64,000 nucleotides of DNA from Rhododendron vialii (lineage: Eukaryota > Streptophyta > Magnoliopsida > Ericales > Ericaceae), in contig NC_080568.1 of assembly GCF_030253575.1 (NCBI RefSeq), forward strand, positions 32,267,001 to 32,331,000. The letters run 5' to 3'. The notes beneath the pieces were generated by a model that was not told the DNA's origin, did not search any database, and worked only from the letters and a program-made list of their open reading frames with translations. This document shows positions 29,534-42,182 of the stretch, in pieces. Position 1 is the stretch's first letter; every line of letters starts with the position of its first letter. Made by a program: the position numbers and the translations under genes.

Positions 29534-30757
29534 TGGATACTCTTTTTTGGCTGCGACGGAAGCGTCTTATCTGAGTGTGATTGGAAGTTCGAGTAGAGGC
29601 ACGGGAAGGTTCTTGAGAGGCATTTTCGATGTGACAGTGTTGAATATATTGAACAAAACCAGCTGTAGGGCTAGCCTGTTATCTTTATTTTTCAGCCATG
29701 TATGCCACTCTAATACTGAATTTTTTAGACTGGAAGCTGTTGTAGGGGTTATTAAACTAGGACTAGGCTTTGCTGAGTTATCATGTGATGGCACACACTT
29801 CACATCGAGGGAGTATTTCATTTGTTTAATTGCTTTTTTATTTATGGGTTTATTTTGCCGATTTTTGTGGTAACCCATGATTCACCTTCACCTTTCCAAG
29901 TAGTCCCTTTGCCTACAGAACTACTTGGGTTGGTGTGTTGTGTTATGTTTTCCTTCACTATTTCATGTTTGGATGATCGCTACTTATACGTATTAATGTT
30001 TTGTTCTAAGCTCAATGAAGAGAAATCCACTTAGAAATCCAGAGATAGAGGAACTAGATTGTACTGGGTATGGGCTTTTAGTGTTGGTTATATATATGAT
30101 TATATGTACTCCTGTAAGAAAGGTTATGTAGTATTTTTGGCATGCATTCAGATTCCTGGTGAATATAGGAAATTAAATTTGGCCTGCATCTCGGTTTGAG
30201 TTGATAAATTTTTTGAAGTCCTGTTGAAAGTGATTTTCGTAGTTGTCCCATCAAAAATTAAGTATTTATAATCACTTTTACTGCGCCATTAAATAACTAT
30301 TGTGGTAAATTTTTTGAAGTCCCGTAGAGAGTGATTTTTGTAATTATCCCTTCAAAAATTAAGTATTTATAATCACTTTTACTGCACCATTAAATAACTA
30401 TTGTAGGCAAAATATAGTCGATTAAAAATCACCTACTAAGATGAACGTAGAACCTACTAAGATGAACGTAGATACTTTGGCTCTATTGAAACTGCAATGA
30501 ATATTGATTGCTCAACAACGAATTGGAAATTTTCATACCGCGGATTGAAAAAAACAAATACTGAATTTTCGTATCATGTCCCTATTGCCTAGCACCAAAC
30601 AAGGAGGTGAAAAAGAAGTAGAGAGCTAAGCAAGTGAAAGAATATTTCTAGATCTTGCATTGAGATGTTGAACTAACATGACCCTTTTTCTACTGCTAAA
30701 AAGGCGTTATATTTTAGCCCATAAAAGGTAAATTCAACAGAAAGGAAACCTAAAATC
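29534..30757. other. 3' untranslated region and short intergenic space
   Basis: Sequence after the helicase stop, then the gap to the convergent O-fucosyltransferase gene. It includes a two-copy tandem duplication (about 30202-30307 and 30308-30410, unit about 105 bp, both with AAAATTAAGTATTTATAATC). No other gene was seen. Confidence 0.6.
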
Positions 30758-33700
30758 TCACAACTTGAACTCACAAAAGCAATCCGGCAAAGCAGACCCT
30801 CTCCCCATCACAAAATCATCTCTATGCACCTTCCAAAGGGCTTCTCTCAACTCGTTCCCTTGCAAACCCTGAGAGGTGAATTCTGCAAAAGCCCTCCGGC
30901 TCAATAGAAGTGTCTTAAACAACCCCTTAAAAGCCCGCATGGCCGCAACCATCTTATCCATATTCCCAAAGTACGTAGCAACAAACGAATCGCTATTGAT
31001 AGATATATAGTAATCCAGAGCAGCTTTCGTGTTCCCATGCATGCTTGCAAATTCCTCGCCACTAAGAAAGGTAGCTTTTGTGAAAATGTTAGTGTAGACA
31101 GAAGTTAACCCTTCCAGCTCCATAAGGCCATCACCAGCTGCCAAATAAATATTTGTGTCTGTTGGGATGGAAAGAGATTGAAGGACGAAAGCAGTCTCTT
31201 TAGGAGTGAGGGGGCATTTTCCACGGTTACGCCAAACACGGGCGGATTCTCCGGTCCAGGGTTTTCGATCTCCCCGTGAAGCTTCTATGGCTTCCATGGA
31301 GGAAGAAGAAAGGCCAGAATACTCGCATTGACTGTATGCTACCATGTCAGGCTCAAAACGAAGGTGAAGTGAGAGAAAGGGCTTTGGTATGGCTTGAAGG
31401 AGTTTGGAGCCTTTATTTTCCAAGGCTTTGGTAAGGCGTAACGCCTTGTAACAAGCTTGACAAAGAGCAGCCTTTGCATGTAGAGGATATCTACAAGATT
31501 TAGAAGAAAGAGAGGCATTAGAAAGACACAGAACCCTATTGTCATTTTTTACCATTTTGCTGAAAACAAAGAACACAACCCTCATGGAACTAAGAGTATA
31601 CATATTAGCAGAACTGCTCACCAAAAAGAAACAGCAACTGCTGTACTAGGGGAGCAGAGCTTTCGTAAATGGGGTTAAACCAAATATCATCCAGAAAATG
31701 GAGCCTAGAGAGTCCCTCAAGGAATAGCTATTCAACACTGCTATTTAAGCTTCAGATCATATAAAAGGACATCCTCAAACATAAACAAAAGCAATCCCAA
31801 GAAAAAGACCTCCTGTTCAGCAAAAATACATGGAAAAGAAGAAGATGAAGACAACAAGGGTACCTATCTCTCCTTTGGCTCATTGCTGGGGTGAGTGAAA
31901 TATAATGATGCTTCAGTAGAGAAGGAAGGACACTTTCCACGTAATCAAATTGGCCTTTACGTTTGCTGCAATCCACCTGGACTGGTTCTTTCGATGCAAT
32001 CTCTGCTGGCAATTCTTTGACAGCTTTAACAAAGCCATTCATCTGTTTTATGAAGTAATCCACATCAAATACATCTGCAAAACCACTGAAGCAAAAACTC
32101 ATGAATAAGCAGAATGTTGCACATAGACAGATATACCAGAAGGAAAATGGTACAAACCCAGTAGATTAGGGAACAGTTTTGCACCACTATTTTATGGCAT
32201 TACAAGTTAATAGGGAGTAAAGAAGAAAAGCTGGATCTTTCTTCAGTCAATTCTCAACATAGAACTTTTGTATCCTCGAGCTCCTACCACAAATTCAATG
32301 AATAGGCTCAGTGTTCAATTGGCAAGTTCTTCCTCTTTCTCATGGTCCTTCAGGAATTATAAGCTACCTCAGGCCAAGGTTTGGTCTCAGCAGTTCATTT
32401 AAGCTGCTCCATGAATGATTTTCAACCTGGCATTAATGCTCTCCAATATTTTTCAGTCCTAAACTGATGTTAACCACAGAAACAGCTATAAACTCTTAAG
32501 ACATCAGATAACAGAACCAAATGACTTACAGTGCCTATTTCTGCTTTCAGTTCACAAATGGAGTAGAAAGATAGATCTATTGATAAATGGATATTGATCC
32601 GGTTTCAAGATCTATGAATAAGAGAGATCCCATATTCCGCATTTTATGGCCTTTGATTTTGACCTGCAGCGCTCTTGCTGACTACCGGGATGGTTGATTC
32701 CCACTCTGTCAAAGCGCCAGAGTTCTAAATTCTCACAGGGTTTTTCTCCACACAAGGGAATTCCTAATCACAAACCCTGTCAAGCAAAAGGTCTGGCTGA
32801 AATTTGAATCAGGACTCAGTAAGTCAACAAGCTACTGAAAGATCTATGGCCTGTCTCCACTCCCTACACTCATTTGTTGTTTAAGCCCTGAACAAAATTG
32901 ATTCCACAAGATTTAACATTAATTCAGTTTCTAAGCCAACAGACTACTGTTTAACGGTAGCACTGGTTCATGCTTTTGCTTCCATAAAAAGGAAATGGAA
33001 AACGGCATTGCAATCAAGGAATTTATCCAATAATGCAACTATCCAAGATCAGAAATAGTGAAGTGATAATGAGGTACCCATCTAAAGAATAGATAAGGGT
33101 AAGATCAGTTTCATAAGCATTGACTACCTTGATTCATTCCAGTATGCAGCCACTTCGAACTTTGGCAAAACAAGAGTTGCATTCAGCAAACGTGCTATGC
33201 CAACACCATCACAAAACTGCAATCATCACAAACAACATCCAATAATAGAGAATGCAGCTCAACATTTAGCACAAACAGACCAAAAAAGAAGAGGTCAAGG
33301 AGACTTTATATAGTACTTACATCCCTTCTCATTTGATTAAGCCCACCATAGCAATCCACTCGAATGTACCCATTACTCTCTGCTGGCAGAGCTGCAGCAT
33401 TTCAACAGAAATAACCAAATGCAATTGTCTGCATTGAATTTATCAAAAAAATCAATCGCAAAGCTTTAAAAACTGACCATAACTCAAATGTTATAACAAG
33501 TTCCTCAAATAACTCCTACCAGAACTACTTCAATGGAGAAAATTAGAACCTATGAGTCATTGTTGGGGTCAATGATAAAAAAAATTACAGTCCCACAGAT
33601 AACCAATTACTCAAGCTATCCTAGAAAATAGCAAAATGGTAACAAACTAACACCCTTGTACTCTTCACATATATCACCAATTCAACTTCTAAATTTGGAA

Positions 33701-34994
33701 TTGTTATAATTTTGTTCATATTCTAAAGAATGAATTATAGCAAAACTAATCCCGAAAGCCAGCATTTTGAAAAGGATCCAAGCCACTAGATCTCAGCTTG
33801 TTAAAAGATCGTCAGCATCGGCTTGTTATCGAAACAAGCCAACCCTGAACGCATTTTGAAGCTCATTAAATTTGCTCAATAAACTTAGAAAAACCTGAAC
33901 TACTCAAAAACTCAACTTGTGATTGAATTAGAGCAGTTTGAGGATGGCTCATCAAATTTTGAAGCTCCTTGAGATTTGCAACCAAGCTCGAACAACTCGC
34001 CAGGTGACTGGACTGGACTCTGCCACCCTAGTAACAGCCTAAACACAACTTCTCAGCTCATTTGCAGCCCTTATTCCGTATTAAGACATAAAAATAAAAA
34101 CCAAATGGGTTGGCCTGGCGTTCAAGGCCTAACTTAGGGGTTTGCTCCCTCCTAAGTTCGTAGGTTCGAAACCTCTCAGATGCGATCAACTCCTTTGGGC
34201 TAGTTTATACAAGTACTTTTCCCCGGCTTTAATTGGGCCCCGCCAGAGGACTGTGGGATTGGTCCTAGACATAGTCGATGTACACATAAACTAACCCGAA
34301 CGCTTGAATTATTAAAAAAAACTAGTACAGAATTGCACGAACCAGTTAAATGTCCATCAAGCCACCATTTGCAAGGCCGCCACTCCATAATTCTTCGAAC
34401 ACTCCATATATCTTTTTTCCCGGACCTGAAAAAAAGAGTAAAATCTCAGACTTCGCACAAAACTTCAATTGTTTCTGTCATAATTTTCCCTCTTCTTCTC
34501 AATAACCAATATAGGTGATAAACGAGCCAAGCAAGCCGAGTAGTTAGTTCTTTCGAGCTTGGCTTGAAAGCTAAAAGACCTTCAGAACATGTTCAGACTT
34601 AGCTTGTTTACGAGACGAGCCGATCTCAAGTAGCATAAGCCGAACAAACCCAGCAGTAGCATTCTCGAGCTGGTTTGAAAGCATAATTACTTGAAAAAAT
34701 AAAATAAAAATGTTCAAGCTTGTTTCTGTAAAAAATCGATCCTTTTAACGAATAAACACCGGCTCGAACTAACTCGAGTAGCTTGGTTCGTTTATGGTAA
34801 CGAAACAGATACTCCAGTATTCACCGCATTAACAAAGAAAACAGAGAGAGAAAGCATACGTACATTGGAGATGAAACGGAAAGCGATGGTTCGGAGAAGG
34901 GAGAAGAGGGAGAGAACCAGAGCACGGCGAGGATAGAGAGAGGGAAGAGCGAGATGATGAAAAGTAAGGGTTTTTTCGCACTTGTAACTACCAT
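30758..34994 (-). CDS. O-fucosyltransferase family protein (GT106/DUF246 type)
   Basis: Six minus-strand exons, in transcription order: 34994-34864, 34425-34343, 33391-33321, 33216-33128, 32085-31864, 31490-30758. All introns are GT-AG and phases agree. They give 1,329 nt, 442 residues. Residues about 9-28 (PLLFIISLFPLSILAVLWFS) form a signal-anchor, which places the protein in the Golgi as a type II membrane protein. Next come DIWSVRR ... EWRPCKWW (50-65), GYIRVDCYGGLNQMRRD (79-95), the AYWNESSGFADVFD stretch (119-132), FLSLHLRFEPDMVAYSQC (237-254) and YLAAGDG, which together identify the plant O-fucosyltransferase-like family. These probably transfer sugars to wall glycans or glycoproteins; the substrate is not predictable here. 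The start was chosen because it is the only ATG giving the anchor in frame with exon 2. Intron 2 carries a SINE. The gene converges on the helicase gene. Confidence 0.93.
34106..34320 (+). mobile_element. tRNA-derived SINE in an O-fucosyltransferase intron
   Basis: The element begins GTTGGCCTGGCGTTCAAGG (A-box-like) and has a perfect B box, GGTTCGAAACC, at about 34163-34173. These are internal polymerase III promoter elements. A tRNA-unrelated body follows and the end is an A-rich tail (about 34308-34320). It lies within intron 2, on the strand opposite to the gene. No clear target duplication was identified. Confidence 0.75.
34530..34800. mobile_element. Probable hAT-like MITE in O-fucosyltransferase intron 1
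   Basis: Repeated GAGC(T/C)/GCTCG words in both orientations (GAGCCAAGCAAGCCGAGTAG on the left; GAACTAACTCGAGTAGCTTG on the right) form an imperfect foldback. Similar words occur at 33800-34030 and 53805-53940. Limits are approximate. Confidence 0.4.
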
Positions 34995-35089
34995 TTCATG
35001 AGTATGTACTAGTATTCTGATCTTCTCGATTTGATGATGAGAGATGGGATGGGACTACTCCCGTGTAGATCTTGAGCGACCGACAGTCG

Positions 35090-35444
35090 AACAATGACAC
35101 GTGTATGTCACACCAAAAACCAAAAAGATAAGCCAAACCAAAAAGATAAGCCACACACAATCTCGCCTATGTCTTCTCCCTCTTTTCTTTGAACAGCTTT
35201 GTCTTCTGCCCTTTAACCTCCGGCCAAATTGATCTCGTCGGCTTGTAGCACTATCACTTTTCCGGTGACCCCCCTCTCTCTCTCTATAGTGATTAGGTTA
35301 TCAATTTCATGAAAATAAGGATTTTGGTTTCTCCTGAAAAATGTGTTTTGTCGGCAAGGGTTCCACATTAGAGAAAAAATTGGGTGTGGCTTAGCCTTTT
35401 GATTTTTGGTGTGACCTACACGTGTCAGTATCATTGTTTGATGA
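35090..35444. mobile_element. Foldback MITE just upstream of the O-fucosyltransferase gene
   Basis: The left end CAATGACACGTGTATGTCAC then ACCAAAAACCAAAAAGATAA pairs with the right end read in reverse, CAATGATACTGACACGTGTA then GGTCACACCAAAAATCAAAA. The inverted repeats are about 70 bp with a small internal duplication (GATAAGCCA/AAACCAAAAA). The left end is about 95 bp upstream of the ATG of the minus-strand gene, so the element lies in its promoter. Both ends carry CACGTG. Confidence 0.7.
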
Positions 35445-35550
35445 GTGGGACAGACAGAATATCCCAGTCCGTAAATTACACGGATGGTCCCTTTATTTTC
35501 CTCATTATTCTACTATGGGTATGACTGATAAACGAGTCGAACAAGATAAC

Positions 35551-35673
35551 CCCGTTCCGCTAGTATTTTTATTTTTTAAGTACTTATTTTCTGCTTTATG
35601 TGACATGTCATTTTTTTACAATACATCACCTTTAATTCAAAAATGATTACTTATTCCCTTAGCCTAACCGGGC
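35551..35673. mobile_element. Short hAT-like MITE
   Basis: The ends are CCCGTTCCGCTAGTATTTTT and, in reverse, CCCGGTTAGGCTAAGGGAAT. The end type resembles the element at 8964-9273. The 123-bp interior is non-coding. Confidence 0.45.
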
Positions 35674-37038
35674 CTTAGTTTGACTTGAAAGATTATTTTA
35701 ACTTAAGATTTGGCTTGTTTACAAAGCATAAAAATCTCAAATGAGCTTTAATAGAAGAGATCACTAGCCAATTTCGAGGAGTTTGAATTTTTCATACATC
35801 ATAAATTGAACGAGTTGCAAAGTACCTCATTTGAGTTTTGGTTTGAAAATTTAATGAATTTTAAACAATGTTTACGCTTGATTGTTTAAGTAACAGAATG
35901 ATTTTGAAAGAGTTTTTTAACGAGTGAATGCAATCTCAAATTCTAATAAGAAATAAACAGATACATCAAATTACTAATGATCCTCATGTTCCTAAGAGAA
36001 TAGCAAAAAAGTACGTATATGATTTTTAATTGGGTACCCAACTTGGAAGCATATTTTCAAACTAAATCAATTTCCCTTTTCTTAAGCAGATTTTTTTGAG
36101 GAAATCATAGACAGAGGGATGGTGCTTCCCTGCTAAGTGGGGCCCGCTCCAGTCTCACTCCGGAAATCATGTACTGGCATTCATAAAAGACTGGAGTAAC
36201 AATTACAACGGACTCAAAAGGTCCGAATACAACTAGAAAAAATTGACATCGAGCTGTTCTTAAGTAGATTTAAAAGATTCAAACTGACATCGTGCTGTCC
36301 TGGAACCTCTGCCTTACTGTGGTGTTTTGCACATTGCCGATTAGGTTACCCACAGCCACAGGACACAAGTCCCCAGTCACATAATGCAGGCACAGGAGCT
36401 GGATCACGAAACTGTCTTTCAAAAACCTCTTAAATAGCTAGTAAAATTTAAGAGTGCAAGGATTGAGAGCGCGAGCACATGGCGAGGATTGAGAGCGGGA
36501 GTGAAGGCTATTTGAAGGATTATGTGACTAAAGCCCACAACACTAATACTGAACACCCAAAACAAGCTGGAGAATGTGCTTTGGATACGTATTTACATAA
36601 AAATCTTGAATTCATGTGGCCAAATGCGTGCGGGGAACTACTCAATCCCTCAATGAAATTCTAATGTCTAGCATCAATTTTGTGACAAACCCATTTGATT
36701 CCTGTGATCAAAATGTACCCCTCCTCTTTAGGGTACCTAGTGAATTCAAAGCATGTCAAGGTGACAGTACAACAAGAACAACAATAAACACCCGAGGATG
36801 CAATATAGGATTCAAAGCAGCGTTCGCAAAACAGAATAAACAAAGTGCCGAGACTAGTTAATGAAGAAGATGATCATGTCTCTACATAGGAATTCTAAAG
36901 CAAACAAAGGCGGCAAGCAAGTAAAAACTGTCTTATTGCCACTCGAAGGACTACAAATTAAGACAAATCATTAATAAGGGAACTGACTACCATCCGTAGA
37001 TATGACTAATGGATGTCAAAAGTGAAACATTACATAAT
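35674..37038. other. Intergenic, no intact gene
   Basis: AT-rich DNA. The stretch 36465-36545 (GGATTGAGAGCG ... TATTTGAAGG ... TATGTGACTAA) is shared with 55260-55335 and marks a dispersed repeat. No gene was supported. Confidence 0.45.
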
Positions 37039-39542
37039 TTAGCTCTGCCCCTCACCATCTCCATTGTCCCTCTCCTCTGCTTGAGCAGCCATCAACTCGT
37101 CAAATTTTGCAGTTTTCCCGAGTAAAATCTCAATCTGAAACAGAGACAACAACAAACGTTAAAATCTCCTCTCAACAGGAGAGGCAAGGTACCACACAAG
37201 CACAACCCTCCCCATCACATGGGTTCAGCAATCTCCCATGAAATGTTCACAAGGCATTTTCCCACTAGAGGATCAGAAGAACTCACAACAACTAAGAAAT
37301 CATTTACAAAGAGCATATGAATTGGTAGAAAGCTCCACAACATAGCCCACCAGAAATATAATTCTCCTGGGACCAAGCACCTTTCATTTTGACATTTCAC
37401 GGCGGCCAGGTGAATCAAAATATTTTTCGAAGACACCACAATCCAAAAGACAAGGAACCAGACCACCATCCTCACTATTCACTACTGAAAATACTGAAAC
37501 TTGGGTATTATCAAAAGCTCAGGTCCTCAGGAAACAAAAGTTTTCTCATAACTTGGGGGCGACTTTCTTTGAAGTTTTCTCGTAAAAACATTAAGTGCAT
37601 ACCTTGGCTTTTTGGACAGGTCTTCCACGGTTTTCATCTTTCATGTCCACGGTAGATGTCATAATCTCTGCATGTTTTGATTTCAGAAAATGAAGTTCAA
37701 TGTTCAAATAACTCAACAAAAAGGTATTATAGTGATAAGGAATGTTGGGACAGCAAAAATAATGTGTAGAAACTCACTCTTCTCAACAGCAAACCCATTG
37801 TTTTTCAGAATCTCTGCAATGCTGACAACTGTGGAAATTGCTGTAGTAGCAAATCAAAAGACAACATTAATGCTTATTCTCGCTGTTGGTAGAGGAAAGA
37901 CATCAACAGTCTACGGGCAGAGAGAGCAACACAATTTTATGTTCGTGTACAACCATTTTTGTTCAACACTTAGAAATAGCAAAAAGTCTACTAGCATAGC
38001 AAATCTGTGCACAGATTTCTTTGTGGGGCCCACTACGGGTCCCACACAAGTGATCCAAGCCGTTCATTATGTTTAAAATATTTTTTCAAGGGCCCCGTGA
38101 AAAATCAGCTCAATCCGATACCTATAAGTACTTGATCTAATCGTCTAACTTTTCATTCTCTAAAAACTTGAATGAAAAGTTAAATGACTAAATCAAGCAC
38201 GTATAGGTATTGGATTGAGCTGATTTTTCGCGGAGGCCCTTAAAAAAATGTTTTAAACATAATGAACGGCTCACTTGTGTGGGACCCGTAGTGGGCCCTA
38301 CATAGAAATCTGTGCACAATCTGTGCACATATTTGCTGTGCCAGTAGACCGGTTCTAGAAAAAGTCCATTGAAAGTTCAAACTAATGCCAAACCAATAGA
38401 CACACACACACATCAGGTCATAGATGATTCAGTATACCTAATACAATAGTAAACATGGTTCAGCACAGGTTCTGGATAAATTTGCTGAAGTAGGGTGCTA
38501 AATAAACCAAGCACTAATCATGATAAAGAGGAGTGAGCTTCAACATCACTTCTGTGCGAAAAACGCATCTTTTTCATTATGAGGAAACTTTATTATGCAA
38601 TTCTTTCATTTCTGCAGAAGTGTTTAACCATCATTAAGTGAAAATCCTTCAAATAATAACATAGACATCTTTATACAAAAGAGGAGAGTGTGAGTTTTTT
38701 TATTTCTCTTATAACAATGTGTTCGAGGCAGCTTGCATGCACAACTGCAATACACAAAAAGATTACTTATGTCAAGAACGAATCACTCTAAGCAGATAAT
38801 GCTTACAGACAATATTACCTATAAATCTAACCATAAACAAGGTTACATACAAAAATATAAAATACATATCGAGAGAAAAACAATTTGTGGGAGCAAAATT
38901 TGTGTAAGAGAGACAGATCAGAGAACAATACCCATTCCAAGAGCTGAAAGCTCCACCTCATTGTACTGCTGCATGTATCTCTGCAAAGCCATCAAGTAAT
39001 AATACAATAAATACCCCAAAAAAAAGGCATCACTAAGACACGAGTAAAACAAGTGTGGCCAACTAGGGTAGGCCTTGTTACACTCTGTACTGAAAGGTCA
39101 ATAATAAGTCGCATCTTGCCCAAGTCAATAATTTTAATTACAAGTTCCCCTGTGCAACAGTGTTTCATTATTAATTTTGTTCCCGTACCGAGCTCTTTCT
39201 TAAATTGTTATGTATTGGGCTTGATTTAGTTATCACGAAGCTCACACGATAGCTATGTGAATGTAATACTCCTATCGTTTGATATCATAAAAACCAAAAG
39301 AAAAGAGAAAAAACAAAAAGAAGACCGAGGTCCGTCAGCTCGGATTTAGAAAACCAATTACTACACGAATAAAACAGCAAATTGCGCAAAACGAGTCTAG
39401 GGTTTTGTTTTCCTTTGGTTACCTTGGCGAGATTGACGTAGAAGAAGAGGGGTTTCTTGGTGTTGGAGACTTGAATGCGATTCTTGGCCTTCCCCTCGAC
39501 GACGATGTTCATGCTGTTCACTCCCTCCGTAATCTCCTCCAT
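37039..39542 (-). CDS. Alba DNA/RNA-binding protein
   Basis: Five minus-strand exons, in transcription order: 39542-39423, 38980-38932, 37840-37778, 37667-37603, 37134-37039. All introns are GT-AG, and the join gives 393 nt, 130 residues. Short plant Alba proteins are about 130 residues. The Alba domain spans about residues 20-100: NRIQVSNTKKPLFFYVNLAK, then RYMQQYNEVELSALGM, then STVVSIAEILKNNGFAVEKK, VDMKDENRGRPVQKAK and IEILLGK. The last ~25 residues are acidic and charged (AAQAEERDNGDGEGQS). Plant Alba proteins bind RNA, DNA and R-loops; the exact partner here is inferred only at family level. Intron 3 holds a ~360-bp foldback element. Confidence 0.95.
37986..38349. mobile_element. ~364-bp foldback element in an Alba-gene intron
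   Basis: The left end GTCTACTAGCATAGCAAATC pairs with the right end read in reverse, GTCTACTGGCACAGCAAATA. The arms of about 155 bp pair well along their length (for example GGGGCCCACTACGGGTCCCA with GGGACCCGTAGTGGGCCC). Internal words (AAAAATCAGCTCAATCC) match the element at 41044-41435 (AAAAATCAGCCCCATCC), so both belong to one family. A clean target duplication could not be resolved. Confidence 0.8.
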
Positions 39543-39602
39543 TGCTGGTGAAAATTCCAAACCCTAATTCCAAAGGACTTGGATCGTGCAGAAGGTGGAG
39601 AC

Positions 39603-39612
39603 AATTTTATAG
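39603..39612 (-). promoter_or_regulatory. Possible TATA box of the Alba gene
   Basis: On the minus strand CTATAAAATT lies about 60-70 bp before the ATG at 39542. A leader with AATTAGGGTTTGG follows. Confidence 0.4.
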
Positions 39613-39959
39613 CTAGAATATATATGAATGAATCGTATATGTAATTGCAAATTTATCAGTTTGAGTTTCTTCGTGGGCTAGGGTTTCTACAGTTGGGGAC
39701 GTATTAGTAGTAACTCTTGAGGGGATGGGGGATGTTTGGAAACAAGTGTTGAGGTGTGCGCGGTGAGAGGTCGGTTTGGGAAAACTAGAATTAGATAACC
39801 CTGGCTTGGTCCATTCTCAATTTATTATCTACACAACCAAACATGCTACTACTACTTTTGTTTTGGGCTTTCATTTTGGGTCAAATCCACAAACATGACC
39901 CTGGGGCCTGATTACTGGGCCCGCGCGATTAGAAAACAGATCCATTTGCTGGTAGTGAT

Positions 39960-40225
39960 GAAGTATAGTAGTTGTATTAAGGTGATGTTGGTGCTGGTAG
40001 TGATGATGTGTTCGTGGTTTTTATGGCAGTGGTGATGGCGGTGGTGGAAGTGGCAGCATCAGAGGAGTGGGGGTGATGGTTATAGCGGTGGTGGGATAGT
40101 GGTGGTTGCAGCAATAGTAGTAGCAACGGTGGAGTGGTGATTGTACGTGGTAGTGCTGGTGGCGGTGGAGTGTTGGTGGCAGAGTGGTGGTACTAGAGGG
40201 GGCAACCGTGGAGAGGGTGGTGGTT
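39960..40225. repeat. Degenerate GGT-rich simple repeat
   Basis: GGTGGT/GATGGT/GCTGGT triplets dominate the stretch. Open frames across it are low-complexity and not supported as genes. Confidence 0.75.
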
Positions 40226-40468
40226 GAGGAAGGAGGGAGTACACAAGCACTAATAAATTCAATCAGGATTTAAACAAGCACTATTAACATTATATACAAA
40301 TTCTAGTCTACATTTTAAGAGATACTTAAAATTTTTAGCAATTGAAATGTAATTATTAAACTTACTTAATTGCTCATCATTTAATTTATTGAGTTTTATT
40401 TGAATTGGATTAAAAAACTAACACCATCCAATCACTTATGGTGTGTAGAAAGATGTAGGAAAATGTTA

Positions 40469-40489
40469 AAATAATAATAATAATAATAA

Positions 40490-40525
<36 letters not shown>
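40469..40525. repeat. (AAT)n microsatellite
   Basis: About 18 AAT/TAA units with one interruption. Confidence 0.9.
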
Positions 40526-41043
40526 TCCCCACTCTTGTTTGGTTTGAAAGTTGTAGAAACAAATAAAAAGGCAAAAAATTAAATAAAACTCTGCTCTTGT
40601 TTGGTTGCTACTGGATAGAGATAAGAAAAAATAAAAGAGCATAATAAGACGAAGAAATAGTTAATTTTGAAGATGGGTTATTGTCAGTTGAGGTAAACTA
40701 GCTACAGTGTGCAGTTTATCCAATTGCTGGTTTGTTTTGCGTTTGTCTTTGTGATTTGGATAGTTCTCTTTGGAGATCGATCTTGTCGTGAATTTAACCG
40801 TGCCAAAAATCATTTCATGGGATATTGGTCAATATCGGTTTAGAACACATTTCTGTTGATAAAAAAGGGACTTAGGAGAATTTAACTGTGCCAAAAATCA
40901 TTTCATCGAATATTAGTCAATATCGGTTTGGAACACATTTCTGTTGAGAAAAAAGGGACTTGAGGCACAACGGATCAAAGGAGCAAGTCTCGAACTCCTA
41001 AATTTTTCTCCAAATTAACTCTATTTTCTCCAATTTCTACATA

Positions 41044-41435
41044 CAGAAATGTTGCTGGTACAACAGAAGTGGCACAGACAGCGCGTACAACGCGTGTTTG
41101 GGCCCGTTTCGGGTCCAAAAAAAAAATTAGAGCACTCATTTTGTTCAATATATTTTGCTTAAAGTCCCCGTAAAAAATCAGCCCCATCCCACATCGATAA
41201 GGGCATTAACGAAGCGTCAAAAATCGCTTTAGAAATTTTCATAAGCAATTTTGGATGCTTCGTAAACTCTTTTATCGATGTCAGATGGAGTTAATTTTTT
41301 ACGGAGACCTTAAGCAAAATATATATATTGAACAAAATGAGCAGTTCTGATTATTTTTGTTGAACCCGAGACGGGCCCAAACGCGCGGTGTACGCGCTGT
41401 CTGTGCCCACTCCTGCTGTACCAGTAACATTGCTG
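41044..41435. mobile_element. Mutator-type foldback MITE with 9-bp target duplication
   Basis: The left end CAGAAATGTTGCTGGTACAA pairs with the right end read in reverse, CAGCAATGTTACTGGTACAG. The arms are about 170 bp. TTCTACATA flanks both sides (41035-41043 and 41436-41444), a perfect 9-bp duplication as expected for Mutator-like transposition. No coding capacity. Same family as the foldback in the Alba intron. Confidence 0.88.
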
Positions 41436-41602
41436 TTCTACATATGCTGTTAATAAGATAGAAAAAGAGAGATCATGTTATGCCTCATTCTTCTGCATTT
41501 CATGGTCCCCATAGAATTATATTTCATATGGCAGTCTATGTCGCCATTAAATATTTTGGAATTTATCGGTACTTGTATGTGTCGTTATGTAGACGTACAG
41601 CC

Positions 41603-42182
41603 CATTCTGATCCACTGGCGTTTTCCTCCTACAGGTCGTCGTCGCGTTGAAATGAATATCGATGGGTGTGCTAAAGGAAAGAAATCTTGACCCGATAAGG
41701 TTTGGAAGCATAGAACTGATCGATCAAGACGCGCAGATGGATCTGTGACTACACGAGGAATACTATCTGGGCTAGCTAGCTTCAACTTTGGAGGTAGCGA
41801 CGCGAGACGTCCAATAATGAAGGGGCTAGAAGTCACAAGACACCACACAATTTCCATGAGGTGATCATCATGGGATTAGATTCAGTTAGCGGTTGCGGTC
41901 AACTTGATCAAGAAAGGCTGTGACCGGCCGTGAGCACAGCTAAAGGTGACATATGGTTTTTGTTACGAATTATACAAGTGATGCTTTGCGCGCAAACCTA
42001 CAGAGAAGGTATAGCAAATGCGTGAACGGACTGGCTAATATGGGAGCTGATCGAAGTTGGAAACGATCATGATTTTCTTGGAGACTCGCTCGGGTGAGGT
42101 ACGAAGGCTTGTGATGGAGGACATTCAAGGGGTTAATTACGTACCATTGAGAGGAATGAGGATCGACGATTGTAATTTCATA
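41603..42182 (+). pseudogene. RNase H-domain fragment of a LINE-type element
   Basis: The plus strand starts IHWRFPPTGRRRVEMNIDGC then AKG, like the W.PP..G..K.N.DG.AKGNPG opening of the RNase H domain in plant LINE and related proteins. Beyond a stop at 41688 other frames show AVNLIKKGCD (about 41890) and ANMGADRSW (about 42030), which fit the domain's later part. Stops and frameshifts are many. It is a dead fragment. Confidence 0.65.

Noticed and set aside
39960-40262. Pro/His/Thr-rich minus-strand frame
   Set aside because: It is a translation of the GGT-rich simple repeat.
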